DNA of 64,000 nucleotides from Kiloniella sp. EL199 (GCF_900313065.1 NZ_OMPU01000010.1:434001-498000), one strand, 5' to 3'; positions 35,370-44,496 are shown, counted from the first letter of the stretch. Numbers and translations: made by a program. Notes: a model not told the origin generated them from the letters alone.

Positions 35370-36674
35370 ATGAGATCGCGTTTCATCCTTTTTAGAAAAA
35401 TGAAGCTGATCAAGTTGGCCGCCCTGATTATTGTAACCGGGGCCGTCTCATTGGGGGCGTCTATTCTTTCTGCTGTATCTGCGAGTCAGGCGTATGCTCA
35501 AGAACAGGCAGATGAAGTCGAAAGCGATATTTATTGGGAATACTCTGGTTCTGCGAGTTTTGACTTACGAGTTTTTCCTGATTCAGCCCTGCACAGCGGA
35601 CAACGGGATCAACACTTGAATCCATCAATCGTTCTTGAACCGGAATTTCTGATGGAATGGAATGCTGGCGATGACCGTATTGATTTTAAGCCCTTCCTCA
35701 GACTGGATGCGCAGGATGATGAACGGCGTCATGGAGATATCCGTGAACTGAAATACCAACATATTGATGATGGTTGGGATTTGAAAGTCGGGGCTGATAA
35801 GGTCTTTTGGGGGGTCACAGAATCTCGACACCTTGTCGACATTATCAATCAGACTGATGGTGTTGAAGATGTCGATGGTGAAGATAAGCTTGGTCAACCC
35901 ATGGTCAACCTGGGTATTCAGAATAGCTGGGGTGATATTAACATCTTCGCCATGCCCTATTTCCGCGAACGTACTTTTCCGGGACGGAAGGGGCGCTTGA
36001 GGTCTGCATTACCGGTGGATACGGATAGTGCAGAATATGAGTCGGATCTGGAAGAGTTCCATCCTGATTTTGCTCTGCGCTATTCAACGGTTCTCGGAGA
36101 TTGGGATCTGGGACTTGCTCATTTCTATGGGACAAGTAGAGAGCCACGGTTTGTCGTCAAGCCAGATGGTAATGGTCAACCAAGACTGATTCCCTTCTAT
36201 GATATTATTAATCAAAGCTCCATTGATGTTCAGGCCACTTTTGATGAGTGGCTCTGGAAAGGGGAAGGTATATATCGCCGGGGGCAGGGGGATGATTTCA
36301 TCGCCTTTTCGGGCGGCGTTGAATATACTTTTTTTGGCATTATTGGTGATTCTGGTGACCTGGGGTTACTGGCAGAATATCATTATGATGGTCGTGATCA
36401 GGATGAAGCGCCGGGCGCAGTGCTGGATGATGATATCTTTGTTGGGGCACGCATCACGCTGAACGATGTTGAAGATACAGATTTTCTCGCAGGTGTTATT
36501 GTTGATCGTTTAAGCCATGCCCGGAGTTTTTCTATCGAGGCAGATCGACGCCTGAATGACAGGTGGACAATCGAGGCCGAGTTACGGATTACAGATGGTC
36601 TAACAGCAAAAGAGCTCCAATACGATGTTCGCCGGGATGATCATCTTCAGGTTCGCCTCAGCTACTATTTCTAA
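35370..36674 (+). CDS. outer-membrane beta-barrel protein (DUF1302-like)
   Basis: A 434-residue protein with an N-terminal signal peptide (hydrophobic run LAALIIVTGAVSLGASIL, ending QAYAQ) and alternating, charge-rich beta strands throughout, ending in RLSYYF, a C-terminal aromatic as needed for Bam-dependent insertion. The strands RIDFKPFLRLDAQ, WDLGLAHFYGT and DRWTIEAELRITDG are typical. In operons like this a DUF1302-type barrel is thought to take the cargo through the outer membrane. The start is ATG at 35370; an ATG at 35400 gives a standard signal peptide as well, so either is possible. Confidence 0.85.
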   Translation: MRSRFILFRKMKLIKLAALIIVTGAVSLGASILSAVSASQAYAQEQADEVESDIYWEYSGSASFDLRVFPDSALHSGQRDQHLNPSIVLEPEFLMEWNAGDDRIDFKPFLRLDAQDDERRHGDIRELKYQHIDDGWDLKVGADKVFWGVTESRHLVDIINQTDGVEDVDGEDKLGQPMVNLGIQNSWGDINIFAMPYFRERTFPGRKGRLRSALPVDTDSAEYESDLEEFHPDFALRYSTVLGDWDLGLAHFYGTSREPRFVVKPDGNGQPRLIPFYDIINQSSIDVQATFDEWLWKGEGIYRRGQGDDFIAFSGGVEYTFFGIIGDSGDLGLLAEYHYDGRDQDEAPGAVLDDDIFVGARITLNDVEDTDFLAGVIVDRLSHARSFSIEADRRLNDRWTIEAELRITDGLTAKELQYDVRRDDHLQVRLSYYF

Positions 36675-36718
36675 TGAGTGATACTAATTCTTCTTTTGGG
36701 GCGTAAAACCAATTCTGG

Positions 36719-36760
36719 GCTTTCGGGTTTTCTATTCCCCGATAGATTCCATCCGAAAGC
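36719..36760. other. branched hairpin downstream of the barrel gene
   Basis: GCTTTCGG pairs with CCGAAAGC (8 pairs) with an internal CTAT/ATAG stem, no T-run after it. It may add to transcript end structure or be a processing site. Confidence 0.35.
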
Positions 36761-36769
36761 AAAGAAGAG

Positions 36770-36797
36770 AAAGGGTCGCATTTTGCGGCCCTTTTTG
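36770..36797. terminator. bidirectional terminator of the RND operon and VOC gene
   Basis: AAAGGGTCGC with GCGGCCCTTT (10 pairs, one wobble) around ATTTT, then a T-run on the plus strand and CTTTCTCTTC on the minus strand. Confidence 0.8.
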
Positions 36798-36855
36798 GTG
36801 TTCATTTCCAACACTTACAAGTCGGGAGATGCAAAATTTTCCAAATATTTACCAC

Positions 36856-37287
36856 TCAGGTTGCGAAAAGCTCTTTTTCAATATCTTTGAAGCCTTTGAA
36901 TTCCAGTGCGTTTCCAGAGGGATCAGTGAAAAACATGGTACCCTGTTCTCCTGCTTCTCCTTCAAAGCGAATGTAAGGTTCTATAATAAAGTCATCAATA
37001 ATATTGCGCATGCGTTCAGCGAGGTTTTGCCAATCTTTCATTTGCAAGACAACTCCGCAATGGGGAACGGGTACACCATGCCCATCAACGGCATTTCGAA
37101 TTTGTCCAACACTACCATCTTTCCCCAATGTTTCATCCAGGTGAACCACGAATTGATGCCCGAACATATTATAGTCAATCCATTTATCGCTGCTTCGACC
37201 TTCGGAGAACCCCATTTTTGTGCCATAAAACTCTCTGGCTTCATTAATATCCCGAACCGGGACCGCGATATGGAAAGGTGTTAGCAT
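36856..37287 (-). CDS. VOC (glyoxalase/dioxygenase-like) protein
   Basis: A 143-residue single VOC-fold protein. TPFHIAVPVRDINEAREFYGTKMGF begins the first beta-alpha unit; the conserved histidine (FHIAV) and C-terminal glutamate (DPSGNALEFKG) are the metal-ligand positions. Such proteins are lyases, dioxygenases or antibiotic-binding proteins; the substrate is not predictable. I chose the ATG at 37287, because an upstream extension (to 37377) has no family likeness. The methyltransferase gene is 71 bp upstream on the same strand, with shared direction but no coupling. Confidence 0.82.
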   Translation of the reverse strand: MLTPFHIAVPVRDINEAREFYGTKMGFSEGRSSDKWIDYNMFGHQFVVHLDETLGKDGSVGQIRNAVDGHGVPVPHCGVVLQMKDWQNLAERMRNIIDDFIIEPYIRFEGEAGEQGTMFFTDPSGNALEFKGFKDIEKELFAT

Positions 37288-37357
37288 TGTGATGGCTTTC
37301 TCTTGAATGTTACTTGCGAAAGAGGAAATATTTTCTTGGCGGAATATCGCCGAGCAC

Positions 37358-38248
37358 CTAACATTTTCTGAAAACACCCTGAATGACGGATGTTTTGTTT
37401 AATGCCAGATTTTTTTTCAAATTTTTGGCGCGTTCGGGGAAGTCTTTGCCGATGAAAAGTGCTGGATTAAGCTCTTTTGATAGTTTGTGGTCATCATTAT
37501 CCGTTGCACTGTAGTTGTGAAACCACAGATGTGTTTCTGCTGTTACATCAGTCCAGATTTCCCTATGAAATCCAAGGTCTTTCAATATATCTCGAGTGGC
37601 TTCCCCAGTGATCAGGTGATTGTGTTCCGGTTGGCTTGCCCAGGGAACGGGGAGCTGGATTTGTCGTTCTTCGCTTGTTTTAAGGGTGTCGTTGGAAAAT
37701 ATATCGTGAAATAAAAAGGTACCACCGGGTTTGAGAACTCGTTTGATTTCTGAATAAAAAGTTTTTTTATCAGCTATATTCATGGATGTATGCTGGGTCC
37801 AGACGATATCAAAATGACCATCGTCATAGGGCATGTCACAGGCATTACCATGTGTAATGTCAATACGTTTATCCAGCCCACAAAGGCGGTTTAATAGAAT
37901 GGCTGTTTCACAAAAATCTTTAGTCAGATCAATGCCATAAACCTTGCAGACAAACCTTTCAGCGATAAAACGGGCTGGCCCACCAATGCCACAGCCAATA
38001 TCCAGAAGTTTGGATCCGGGATGTGCGGAAAGATATTCACTGAGTTCCTGTGTAGAGGCGCGTCCTCTGGAATGGAGGTGGTCAAAAACGGAAAAATCCT
38101 TTGCACTGAAGAGGGGCTTCTGCGGACTGTTTTTATCATTCTGATCGTTTGCATGATTATTCAGGTTTGCAATATCTACCTCCAACAAGCTTGCAACTCT
38201 CTTAGCAAGATTGCCATCGCCACCATATTTAATACTTGATTTTTCCAT
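37358..38248 (-). CDS. class I SAM-dependent methyltransferase
   Basis: A 296-residue methyltransferase. Motif I is KLLDIGCGIGGPARFIAE, with the acidic strand KVYGIDLTKDF, motif II-like FDIVWTQHTSMNIAD, and GGTFLFHD. This arrangement resembles small-molecule or lipid methyltransferases of the UbiE/sterol group, but the substrate is unknown. I chose the ATG at 38248 (MEKSSIKYGGDG), which has a purine-rich upstream (AAAGAAGAACGAGC); the ATG at 38329 would add 27 basic residues. It faces away from meaB. Confidence 0.75.
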   Translation of the reverse strand: MEKSSIKYGGDGNLAKRVASLLEVDIANLNNHANDQNDKNSPQKPLFSAKDFSVFDHLHSRGRASTQELSEYLSAHPGSKLLDIGCGIGGPARFIAERFVCKVYGIDLTKDFCETAILLNRLCGLDKRIDITHGNACDMPYDDGHFDIVWTQHTSMNIADKKTFYSEIKRVLKPGGTFLFHDIFSNDTLKTSEERQIQLPVPWASQPEHNHLITGEATRDILKDLGFHREIWTDVTAETHLWFHNYSATDNDDHKLSKELNPALFIGKDFPERAKNLKKNLALNKTSVIQGVFRKC

Positions 38249-38447
38249 AGCTCGTTCTTCTTTCGCCCCCTGTTCTCTTCTCATACCAAATTTTCTTCTG
38301 GGCTTAGGCCGTTTTTTATGTGGATGCATTTTTTATTATTATCCAAGGAATTTATAATGAAATAAAGCGATAGTTATTTAATGCTGAAACAGATTGCTTT
38401 TGTTAGCATTGTGTTATGCAGAGTTTGATTAAAGGGCATAGTGGAAT

Positions 38448-39428
38448 ATGGTTGAATGTGTAACACCGGGTTTGGCATCGCTTCGGCAAGGCCGGAAACT
38501 GGATTTTTCACGTGCACTTTCCGGGTTGGAGCAATCCTATGAAAAAATGCTACCTCTTTTGAGTGAATGTTATGCGCAACCTTGTGCGCAGGTCATTGGT
38601 ATTACGGGGCCGCCTGGCGTTGGCAAATCGACTTTGCTATCCGAAATGATTTCAATCTATCGCGAGCAAGGACGAACGGTTGGTGTCATTGCAATTGACC
38701 CTTCATCAAAACAATCTGGTGGGGCCTTTCTAGGGGATCGTGTTCGTTTCTCTACGGAGCCGGAAGACCAAGGTGTTTTTGTTCGATCAATGGCAGCGCG
38801 ACAGCGATTGGGCGGGTTGGCTGATCATACAACAGCTGCAATGGTTTTAATGCGTGCCGTATTTGATATTGTCTTAATTGAAACAGTTGGCGTAGGGCAG
38901 TCAGAAACAGATGTGTCCAGTGTTGCGGATAGCATTGTGTTTTGTGTTCAACCGGGATCGGGTGATTCTTTGCAGTTTATGAAGGCCGGGATTGCTGAAA
39001 TTCCTGATATCGCCTTGGTAACCAAGGCTGATTTGGGGGAAGCGGCGGAACGCGCAAAAGCAGATTTACGGGGGGCATTGTCCCTGGCTTCCACGCATTC
39101 GGATGAATGGGGTGTCAAAGTTTTATCTGTTTCAGCCAGCAGTCAGGCAACAAACAATCAAACCAATAATAATCAGGATAGCGTGCAAGATTTTATTTCT
39201 ACTCTTGGTGAACACTATCAGTGGATGCAGGGAAAGGGGGTGCTTGCTGACAAGCGTCAAAAACAGGCTCAACATTGGTTGTTTGAGGGATTGAAAGACA
39301 ATTTTGGCCGTAAAGGCCTTGATTTTATCCAGCAGAGAAAGCTTTTGCCGGATAATTTGGATTTATGTTCTCCCTTTGAAGTGTTAGGGACGATAAATAG
39401 CCAACTTGGGTTTTCGACAACGGGATGA
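38448..39428 (+). CDS. meaB: MeaB-family GTPase (methylmalonyl-CoA mutase chaperone)
   Basis: A 326-residue G3E-type GTPase that protects and loads adenosylcobalamin on methylmalonyl-CoA mutase. Walker A is GPPGVGKS (residues 54-61); GVIAIDPSSKQSGGAFLGDR, RSMAARQRLGGLA, DIVLIETVGVGQSE and VTKADLGEAAERAKADL follow as in MeaB/ArgK. No mutase genes lie in the window. The ATG at 38448 has an AAAGGGC-containing upstream. Its stop overlaps the start of the DUF1887 nuclease gene (ATGA), so the two are translationally coupled, which is not a relationship I know for this family. Confidence 0.93.
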   Translation: MVECVTPGLASLRQGRKLDFSRALSGLEQSYEKMLPLLSECYAQPCAQVIGITGPPGVGKSTLLSEMISIYREQGRTVGVIAIDPSSKQSGGAFLGDRVRFSTEPEDQGVFVRSMAARQRLGGLADHTTAAMVLMRAVFDIVLIETVGVGQSETDVSSVADSIVFCVQPGSGDSLQFMKAGIAEIPDIALVTKADLGEAAERAKADLRGALSLASTHSDEWGVKVLSVSASSQATNNQTNNNQDSVQDFISTLGEHYQWMQGKGVLADKRQKQAQHWLFEGLKDNFGRKGLDFIQQRKLLPDNLDLCSPFEVLGTINSQLGFSTTG

Positions 39429-40651
39429 CAGAGACTAGATCCGGTCCTGTCCATATTTGTCTGGTGTCTGATACCAGCTTGCCAAATCTTAACCCGGCAC
39501 TGGCGACGATAGCGGAAAGTCGTTTTTTTCCTCCTAAACGAGTGTTGCTCCTTTGTGATAATCGTCATTTGGAACAGGCCCGTTATCTCAAAGAAGCGCT
39601 TGTCGATCATAAGATTATCGTTGATATCCACACCATAGATGAAGGACTTGACCCCGTGGAGATTTCTTCCCTGATTGGTCAAATTTCTGCTGTGTTCGAA
39701 ACTCTTTCTCCTGATGAAAAACAGTTGGCTGTTCTTAATGCTTCTGGTGGAGGTAAAGCACTTAGCCTGGCAGCTGTATCAGTTTTTATGCGCAATCACC
39801 TGCCTGTATTCTTGGTTGATTCAAAAAATGATCGGATTGTGTGGCTAAGTGGTGCGGCAAAATCAGCCTTTGATATCCCTGATAACGCGTCTCTCGAAGA
39901 TGTTTTGTCGGGAAACGGATTTAAAATTATTCCACCGAACCCCGTTCGCCACATGCTCAGCGAAAAGCAGGTGCGACTTGGGGAAAACATGGCCAAAAAT
40001 GCGAAGAAGTTTTCGCAGGTTATTGGTGCTTTCAACGGGTATATGAGCAGAGCAAAAGAAATGAAGGGCTATTACCAAGCAGGCCCTGTTTCACATAAAT
40101 TGCGTAAAAATAATAGCTTTATGCATATGGTCGATTGTTTTTGTGAAACTGGATTTCTTGAATGGAAAAAGCAACATTTGGTTTTCAGAGGGCAGGAGAC
40201 AGCCAGGTTTTTGAGAGGTGGCTGGTTTGAGCTTTATGGCTATGGGGTTATTAATCAGCTTAAACGTCAATGGGCAGAACAAAATTATCCGGTGCAGATT
40301 GGGGATATTGTCAGCGGTGTTAATATTGAGGCACCAACAGGATCGCGGAACGAAATTGATATTGCGTTCCTTTGTAATAATCGTCTCTATCTTATTGAGT
40401 GCAAGACCGGATATTTTAGCCCCAATTCTCATCCCTCGGGGCCGTCGAGTACAATGCTCTACAAACTGGATTGGCTAAAAGATTTAGGCGCACCAGCGAG
40501 TAAAACGGCTATATTCAGCTATCGTTCCTTACCTGATCATGATCGGGAACGCGCTCGACAGATGCATATTGAAGTAGTGGCCGGGTGGCCGGATATTTCT
40601 GGTTTAAAAACTTTCCTTGAAAACTGGATTGAAGTGCCGCAAACAAACTAG
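39425..40651 (+). CDS. Card1-like CARF/PD-(D/E)XK nuclease (DUF1887)
   Basis: A 408-residue protein of the DUF1887/Card1 type: N-terminal CARF domain (about residues 8-160) carrying the glycine-rich ligand loop N105-ASGGG-K111 and LAVLN before it, a middle linker, and a C-terminal restriction-endonuclease domain (about 260-400). The nuclease core is visible: GSRNEIDIAFL with D312, then NNRLYLIECKTGYFS with E325 and K327 (D-12-ExK pattern of PD-(D/E)XK enzymes). Card1 and related proteins are activated by cyclic oligoadenylate produced by type III CRISPR and cut nucleic acids. There is no CRISPR array or Cas gene in this window. Ligand and substrate are therefore unknown. It starts in an ATGA overlap with meaB. 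Confidence 0.85.
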   Translation: MTETRSGPVHICLVSDTSLPNLNPALATIAESRFFPPKRVLLLCDNRHLEQARYLKEALVDHKIIVDIHTIDEGLDPVEISSLIGQISAVFETLSPDEKQLAVLNASGGGKALSLAAVSVFMRNHLPVFLVDSKNDRIVWLSGAAKSAFDIPDNASLEDVLSGNGFKIIPPNPVRHMLSEKQVRLGENMAKNAKKFSQVIGAFNGYMSRAKEMKGYYQAGPVSHKLRKNNSFMHMVDCFCETGFLEWKKQHLVFRGQETARFLRGGWFELYGYGVINQLKRQWAEQNYPVQIGDIVSGVNIEAPTGSRNEIDIAFLCNNRLYLIECKTGYFSPNSHPSGPSSTMLYKLDWLKDLGAPASKTAIFSYRSLPDHDRERARQMHIEVVAGWPDISGLKTFLENWIEVPQTN

Positions 40652-40728
40652 CTCTGTAGATCTCTTTATGATCTAAATAGAGGATGAGTTCATATTCTGA
40701 CCTATCTTTCACCTAAAGGCTAAAATCC

Positions 40729-41061
40729 ATGTCCGTTTATTTTATTTTGGCAATTGCAATCGTGAGCGAAGTCGTTGCCACGCTTTCGTTAAAAGCAGCG
40801 GACGGCTTTACAAAACCTTTGCCGACGACGGTCTCGATTGTTGGTTATTTGATAGCGGTTTATCTGTTGTCTATCGTGACAAGGCAGTTGTCCATCGGTG
40901 TGACCTATGCTGTATGGTCAGGTGCCGGCATCGTCCTGACCGCCGGATTTGGCATTATCATTTACGGTGAGAAAATGGATCTGGCCGGTATTATCGGGAT
41001 CGGGATGATTATAGGTGGTGTTTTGATCCTTAATCTGATTTCCAATGCGTCAGGTCATTGA
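40729..41061 (+). CDS. small multidrug resistance (SMR/EmrE-like) exporter
   Basis: A 110-residue four-helix inner-membrane protein of the SMR family. The conserved glutamate in helix 1 lies in AIAIVSEVVATLSLKAADG (E14), the proton/substrate site; TYAVWSGAGIVLTAGFGIIIYGE is the third helix and loop, typical of the Qac/EmrE subtype. It exports cationic or quaternary compounds. It converges with the GNAT gene, overlapping it by 12 bp at the 3' ends. Confidence 0.9.
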   Translation: MSVYFILAIAIVSEVVATLSLKAADGFTKPLPTTVSIVGYLIAVYLLSIVTRQLSIGVTYAVWSGAGIVLTAGFGIIIYGEKMDLAGIIGIGMIIGGVLILNLISNASGH

Positions 41062-41592
41062 GACTTTCGTCGATTTTATATGTAAACAATAACAGAACTC
41101 TTCTGAATTGCTCTTATCTGATAATTTCCGTGTTTTATTCTGCTTGATGAAACCTAGCTTTTTGTAGAGTTGATGTGCTTTGGTAAAGCGTGAATCCGTC
41201 CAAAGAAATAGTTCCGCAATATTTCTATGGCGGGCTTCTTTTATGACTTCATTCACCAGATATTGTGCAAGGCCATGTCCCCGGTAATCGTGTGAAACAT
41301 AGAGCTTTTTAAACTCCATTTTCCTAGTGCCCGATAAGCGAGGTTCTGATTGTGTAAAACCACAAACTGCGACTAAGCTTTCTGGATCGAATGATGACCG
41401 GATACCTAATAACTTGCCATTGTGAGCAGCAAAATGAGATGCAGGTTTCAGAAGTTCTGTTTCTTCCTGTATATCGAAGATAACACCTTGATTTTTATAC
41501 TCCTCATAGCAAAATTTTATCAACTTGATTAATGAGGAGGCATCGGTGTCGGTTACCGGGTTTTGCTTGAATTTTTGATCAAGCTTTTTCAT
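41050..41592 (-). CDS. GNAT-family N-acetyltransferase
   Basis: A 180-residue acetyltransferase. Motif A is KKLYVSHDYRGHGLAQYLVNEV (R-G-x-G-x-A acetyl-CoA loop), with AHQLYKKLGFI as motif B. It begins inside the ygfZ stop codon (ATGA overlap), so translation is coupled. The substrate is unknown; it may modify a protein or small amine. It converges with the SMR gene. Confidence 0.87.
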   Translation of the reverse strand: MKKLDQKFKQNPVTDTDASSLIKLIKFCYEEYKNQGVIFDIQEETELLKPASHFAAHNGKLLGIRSSFDPESLVAVCGFTQSEPRLSGTRKMEFKKLYVSHDYRGHGLAQYLVNEVIKEARHRNIAELFLWTDSRFTKAHQLYKKLGFIKQNKTRKLSDKSNSEEFCYCLHIKSTKVSMT

Positions 41593-42482
41593 GAAGTGAT
41601 TTCTATCCAGTCAGGAAGTTGGGGGGTTACAATTGCTTCATTGCAAAGCAATTGATCAGAACCGAGTGCGTCAATTTTTAATGTCGCTAGTCCCTGATTT
41701 CCATAAAGTGATCTTAAGACACCGACATTTTTCCCCGCATTTGTAATGTCTGAGCCTATTAGAGGTAATGGGCCTGTTAAGGTTACAGGCACAAGACGTT
41801 TTTTGATGAGAGCACGATATTTGGTGCGGGCTGTAAGTTCCTGACCGATATAACAGCCTTTGTCCCAATCAATCGCCCCGAGTTCATTGAAACCATTTTC
41901 AAGCAATATTGACTTTTCAACCTCAAGATCACGGCTGCCATCGGGAATACCAAGTGCAACCCTTGTTTGATCATAGCCCGCAAGAGTACCTTCTGTAAGA
42001 TCGTACTCTTTCATGAATACAGCAAGGTTCTCTGTGGGAATAATAGCTCTTGCGCCGATGGCCTGATGACGAGGGTCTATATAAACACAACCGCCAAAAG
42101 TTTCTTTGCTCGAACCTTTCTTGAGCGAAAGTTCAAATTTTTTATCTAAATCATGACCTTGTAATGCAAGGACCGTGTAGTGATTGTCTGTTAGTTCTAA
42201 TGTTGCTTTAGAGCGCATTTTATAGAGCTTAAGACGTCGTAAAAGATCTGGAGCTCGCTCTTTTTCACAATCGAGGAAAAGACCACCATTGAGGGATGAT
42301 GTCACAAAAAAATCGTGAAGAAATTTACCTTGCGGCGTTAACAAGGCAGACCAGACAGACTTGGTGGGCGTTACCTGACTGATATCCTGCGTAACGACAG
42401 CTTGCAAAAAGGGAATGAGTTCGTCGCCAGCCAGCTTTAGGACAGTTCGATGTTCAAGTTTTATTGCAACAATATCATTCAT
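41589..42482 (-). CDS. ygfZ: YgfZ/GcvT-domain folate-binding protein
   Basis: A 297-residue protein of the YgfZ family, needed for iron-sulfur cluster assembly or repair with tetrahydrofolate. The signature KGCYIGQE (C210) is present in DWDKGCYIGQELTART, and the N-terminal GcvT-like part (VLKLAGDELIPFLQAVVTQDIS, LTPQGKFLHDFFV) is typical. The start ATG at 42482 has a weak ribosome site. It is followed by a coupled GNAT gene and diverges from the LPS glycosyltransferase block. Confidence 0.93.
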   Translation of the reverse strand: MNDIVAIKLEHRTVLKLAGDELIPFLQAVVTQDISQVTPTKSVWSALLTPQGKFLHDFFVTSSLNGGLFLDCEKERAPDLLRRLKLYKMRSKATLELTDNHYTVLALQGHDLDKKFELSLKKGSSKETFGGCVYIDPRHQAIGARAIIPTENLAVFMKEYDLTEGTLAGYDQTRVALGIPDGSRDLEVEKSILLENGFNELGAIDWDKGCYIGQELTARTKYRALIKKRLVPVTLTGPLPLIGSDITNAGKNVGVLRSLYGNQGLATLKIDALGSDQLLCNEAIVTPQLPDWIEITS

Positions 42483-42675
42483 TTTCTTTTCAATCTCTAT
42501 GGTCGATTATTTTTTGAACACAATAAATGGTATTTTTAGGGAATTGTTATGGGTGAATAACTATCCGATCTGAAATATTTAGTGTGATATATAAGCTGTT
42601 AGAAGTGTTGATGAAAGAGTAAGCTTACTATAAATCATCTGAAACTTATTTAGGTACATTGCTGGAATAGCTGCA

Positions 42676-43641
42676 TTGAGAATACTTTTTATTACCTCTA
42701 ACAGAATTGGTGATGCTGTTTTATCAAATGGCGTCTTGCACTCTATGTTAGATCAATACCCTGGTGCAAAAGTCACTGTCGCAACCGGGAATGTTGTAGC
42801 TTCTTTGTACGAGGCGGTACCCGGTCTGGAAGAAATCATTCCTGTCTCAAAGTTAAAATACCATGCTCATTGGTTTAAATTGTGGGGGCGGTGTGTCAAA
42901 AAACGTTGGGATGTTGTTGTTGATATGCGCGGGACAGGTATCAGTTATTTTCTTGCAGCAAAACGTCGATTGATTCACTCATCGAAAGATGGACAAGTTC
43001 ATCGTGTTGTTGAGCTGTCAAGAGTACTCAATAGTGTGGAACCTCCTTCTCCGGTTATTTGGACTGATGATAGTCACGAAAAAAAAGCTGTGGAATTTAT
43101 CCCTGATGGCGCTAAAGTTTTGGCCGTAGGACCTGCTGCAAATTGGAGCGGTAAACAATGGCCAGTAGAGAACTTTTCCCAATTAATACAAACTTTGATC
43201 CGGCCCGATGGTCTTCTTCCTGACGCGCGTCTTGTGATACTTGCTGCGCCACATGAAAGAGAGCAAATTGCATCCTTGTTAACTTCTTTGCCGGAAAGTC
43301 GTGTGGTTGATCTTATCGGGCATGATTTGGTTACAGCAGCAGCTTGTTTGAAGCGTTGTGATCTTTTTGTGGGCAATGATTCTGGTTTGATGCATCTTGC
43401 TGCCGCTGCTGGAGTAAAAACGCTGGGATTATTCGGCCCCAGCCCTGAATGGCGTTATCATCCTTGGGGGGGGGACTGTGCTTGTGTGCGTACACCAGAA
43501 AGCTATCGAGAAATTATTAATCATCCAGATTATGACTATAGGCATGGTGCCGAGAGTTATATGAAATCCCTTTCCGTGGATACAGTTGTTACTGCGGCAG
43601 AGGAGCTCTATAACCGTGGGCATAACATTGCCCCCGTTTGA
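42676..43641 (+). CDS. glycosyltransferase family 9 (heptosyltransferase-like)
   Basis: A 321-residue GT9 enzyme, ADP-heptose or similar donor, probably for LPS core. The start MRILFITSNRIGDAVLSNGV has the GDxxL/xN acceptor-site pattern and the late VGNDSGLMHLAAAAGVKTLGLFG segment binds the nucleotide sugar. The start is a TTG at 42676; the protein begins exactly where GT9 members begin, but no strong ribosome site is visible. It is the first of four glycosyltransferases here and diverges from ygfZ. Confidence 0.88.
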   Translation: MRILFITSNRIGDAVLSNGVLHSMLDQYPGAKVTVATGNVVASLYEAVPGLEEIIPVSKLKYHAHWFKLWGRCVKKRWDVVVDMRGTGISYFLAAKRRLIHSSKDGQVHRVVELSRVLNSVEPPSPVIWTDDSHEKKAVEFIPDGAKVLAVGPAANWSGKQWPVENFSQLIQTLIRPDGLLPDARLVILAAPHEREQIASLLTSLPESRVVDLIGHDLVTAAACLKRCDLFVGNDSGLMHLAAAAGVKTLGLFGPSPEWRYHPWGGDCACVRTPESYREIINHPDYDYRHGAESYMKSLSVDTVVTAAEELYNRGHNIAPV

Positions 43642-43673
43642 TAAAAGCTTCCGCCTGTATATAGGACATATAT

Positions 43674-44474
43674 ATGTTGATTGAAAATGATATGCCTCTA
43701 GATGATATTCAACTATCAGCACTGCTTGTTATTCATAACGAGGAAGCGCGTATTCGTGACTGTCTTGAGCGTGTTAAATTCTGTGATGAGATTGTTGTTG
43801 TTCTCGATCGTTGCACGGACGGATCAAAAGATATTGTATTGGAATACACAGATCGTGTTGTTGAAGGTGGCTGGCCGATAGAGGGCGATCGGCGCAATAC
43901 GGGCAATAATATGTGTCGTGGGCAATGGGTTCTGGAAATTGACGCTGATGAACATATTACCCCTGAATTGGCTCAAGAAATCAGGTCAACTATTCAACGG
44001 GATGATGCTGATTACTATTTAATTCCTGTTGATAATTATATCGGCGGTAATCTGGTTCGATATGGATGGGGTGCCCAGTTTGGAAAAGCGTCTGCTTCTT
44101 GTTTGTGCAGAAAAGGTGTTAAGCGTTGGGGGAATGACCGGGTACACCCTAAGCTGCACTGGAAAGAAGGAACGCGTAGAGGCGTGAAACTGGAAAACAG
44201 ACTCGTCCATTATGTGGATAACAATATTTCCGATATGATCAGGCGTTTTGACTCTTATACGACAGCCAGAGCAAAAGATTTGATTGATAGTGGCGAGATT
44301 GGAACCATGCCGCATAATGCCCGGCGTATTTTAAGCCGTTTTTGGCGTTGCTTTGTTCGCCGGAAAGGATACCGGGAAGGGGGATATGGTTTTCTCATCG
44401 CAACTTTTGCAGCACTTTATCCTATGGTTTCTCATATAAAGGCGCGTTACGAAGCAGAGCAGTTGAAGTCCTGA
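43674..44474 (+). CDS. glycosyltransferase family 2 (WaaE/KdtX-like)
   Basis: A 266-residue GT-A fold enzyme. LSALLVIHNEEARIRDCLERV, VVVLDRCTDGSKDI and WVLEIDADEHITPEL (DAD-type metal motif) are those of LPS-core beta-glucosyltransferases such as WaaE. The start ATG at 43674 follows AGGAC about eight bases upstream. It is 32 bp downstream of the GT9 gene, in the same operon, and convergent with a second GT9 gene ending at 44497. Confidence 0.88.
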   Translation: MLIENDMPLDDIQLSALLVIHNEEARIRDCLERVKFCDEIVVVLDRCTDGSKDIVLEYTDRVVEGGWPIEGDRRNTGNNMCRGQWVLEIDADEHITPELAQEIRSTIQRDDADYYLIPVDNYIGGNLVRYGWGAQFGKASASCLCRKGVKRWGNDRVHPKLHWKEGTRRGVKLENRLVHYVDNNISDMIRRFDSYTTARAKDLIDSGEIGTMPHNARRILSRFWRCFVRRKGYREGGYGFLIATFAALYPMVSHIKARYEAEQLKS

Positions 44475-44496
44475 CCACTTGTTTTGTTCTTCGATG

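Noticed and set aside
36678-36890. 70-codon frame after the barrel gene
   Set aside because: Runs through a clear terminator and into the VOC gene; basic, low-complexity product.
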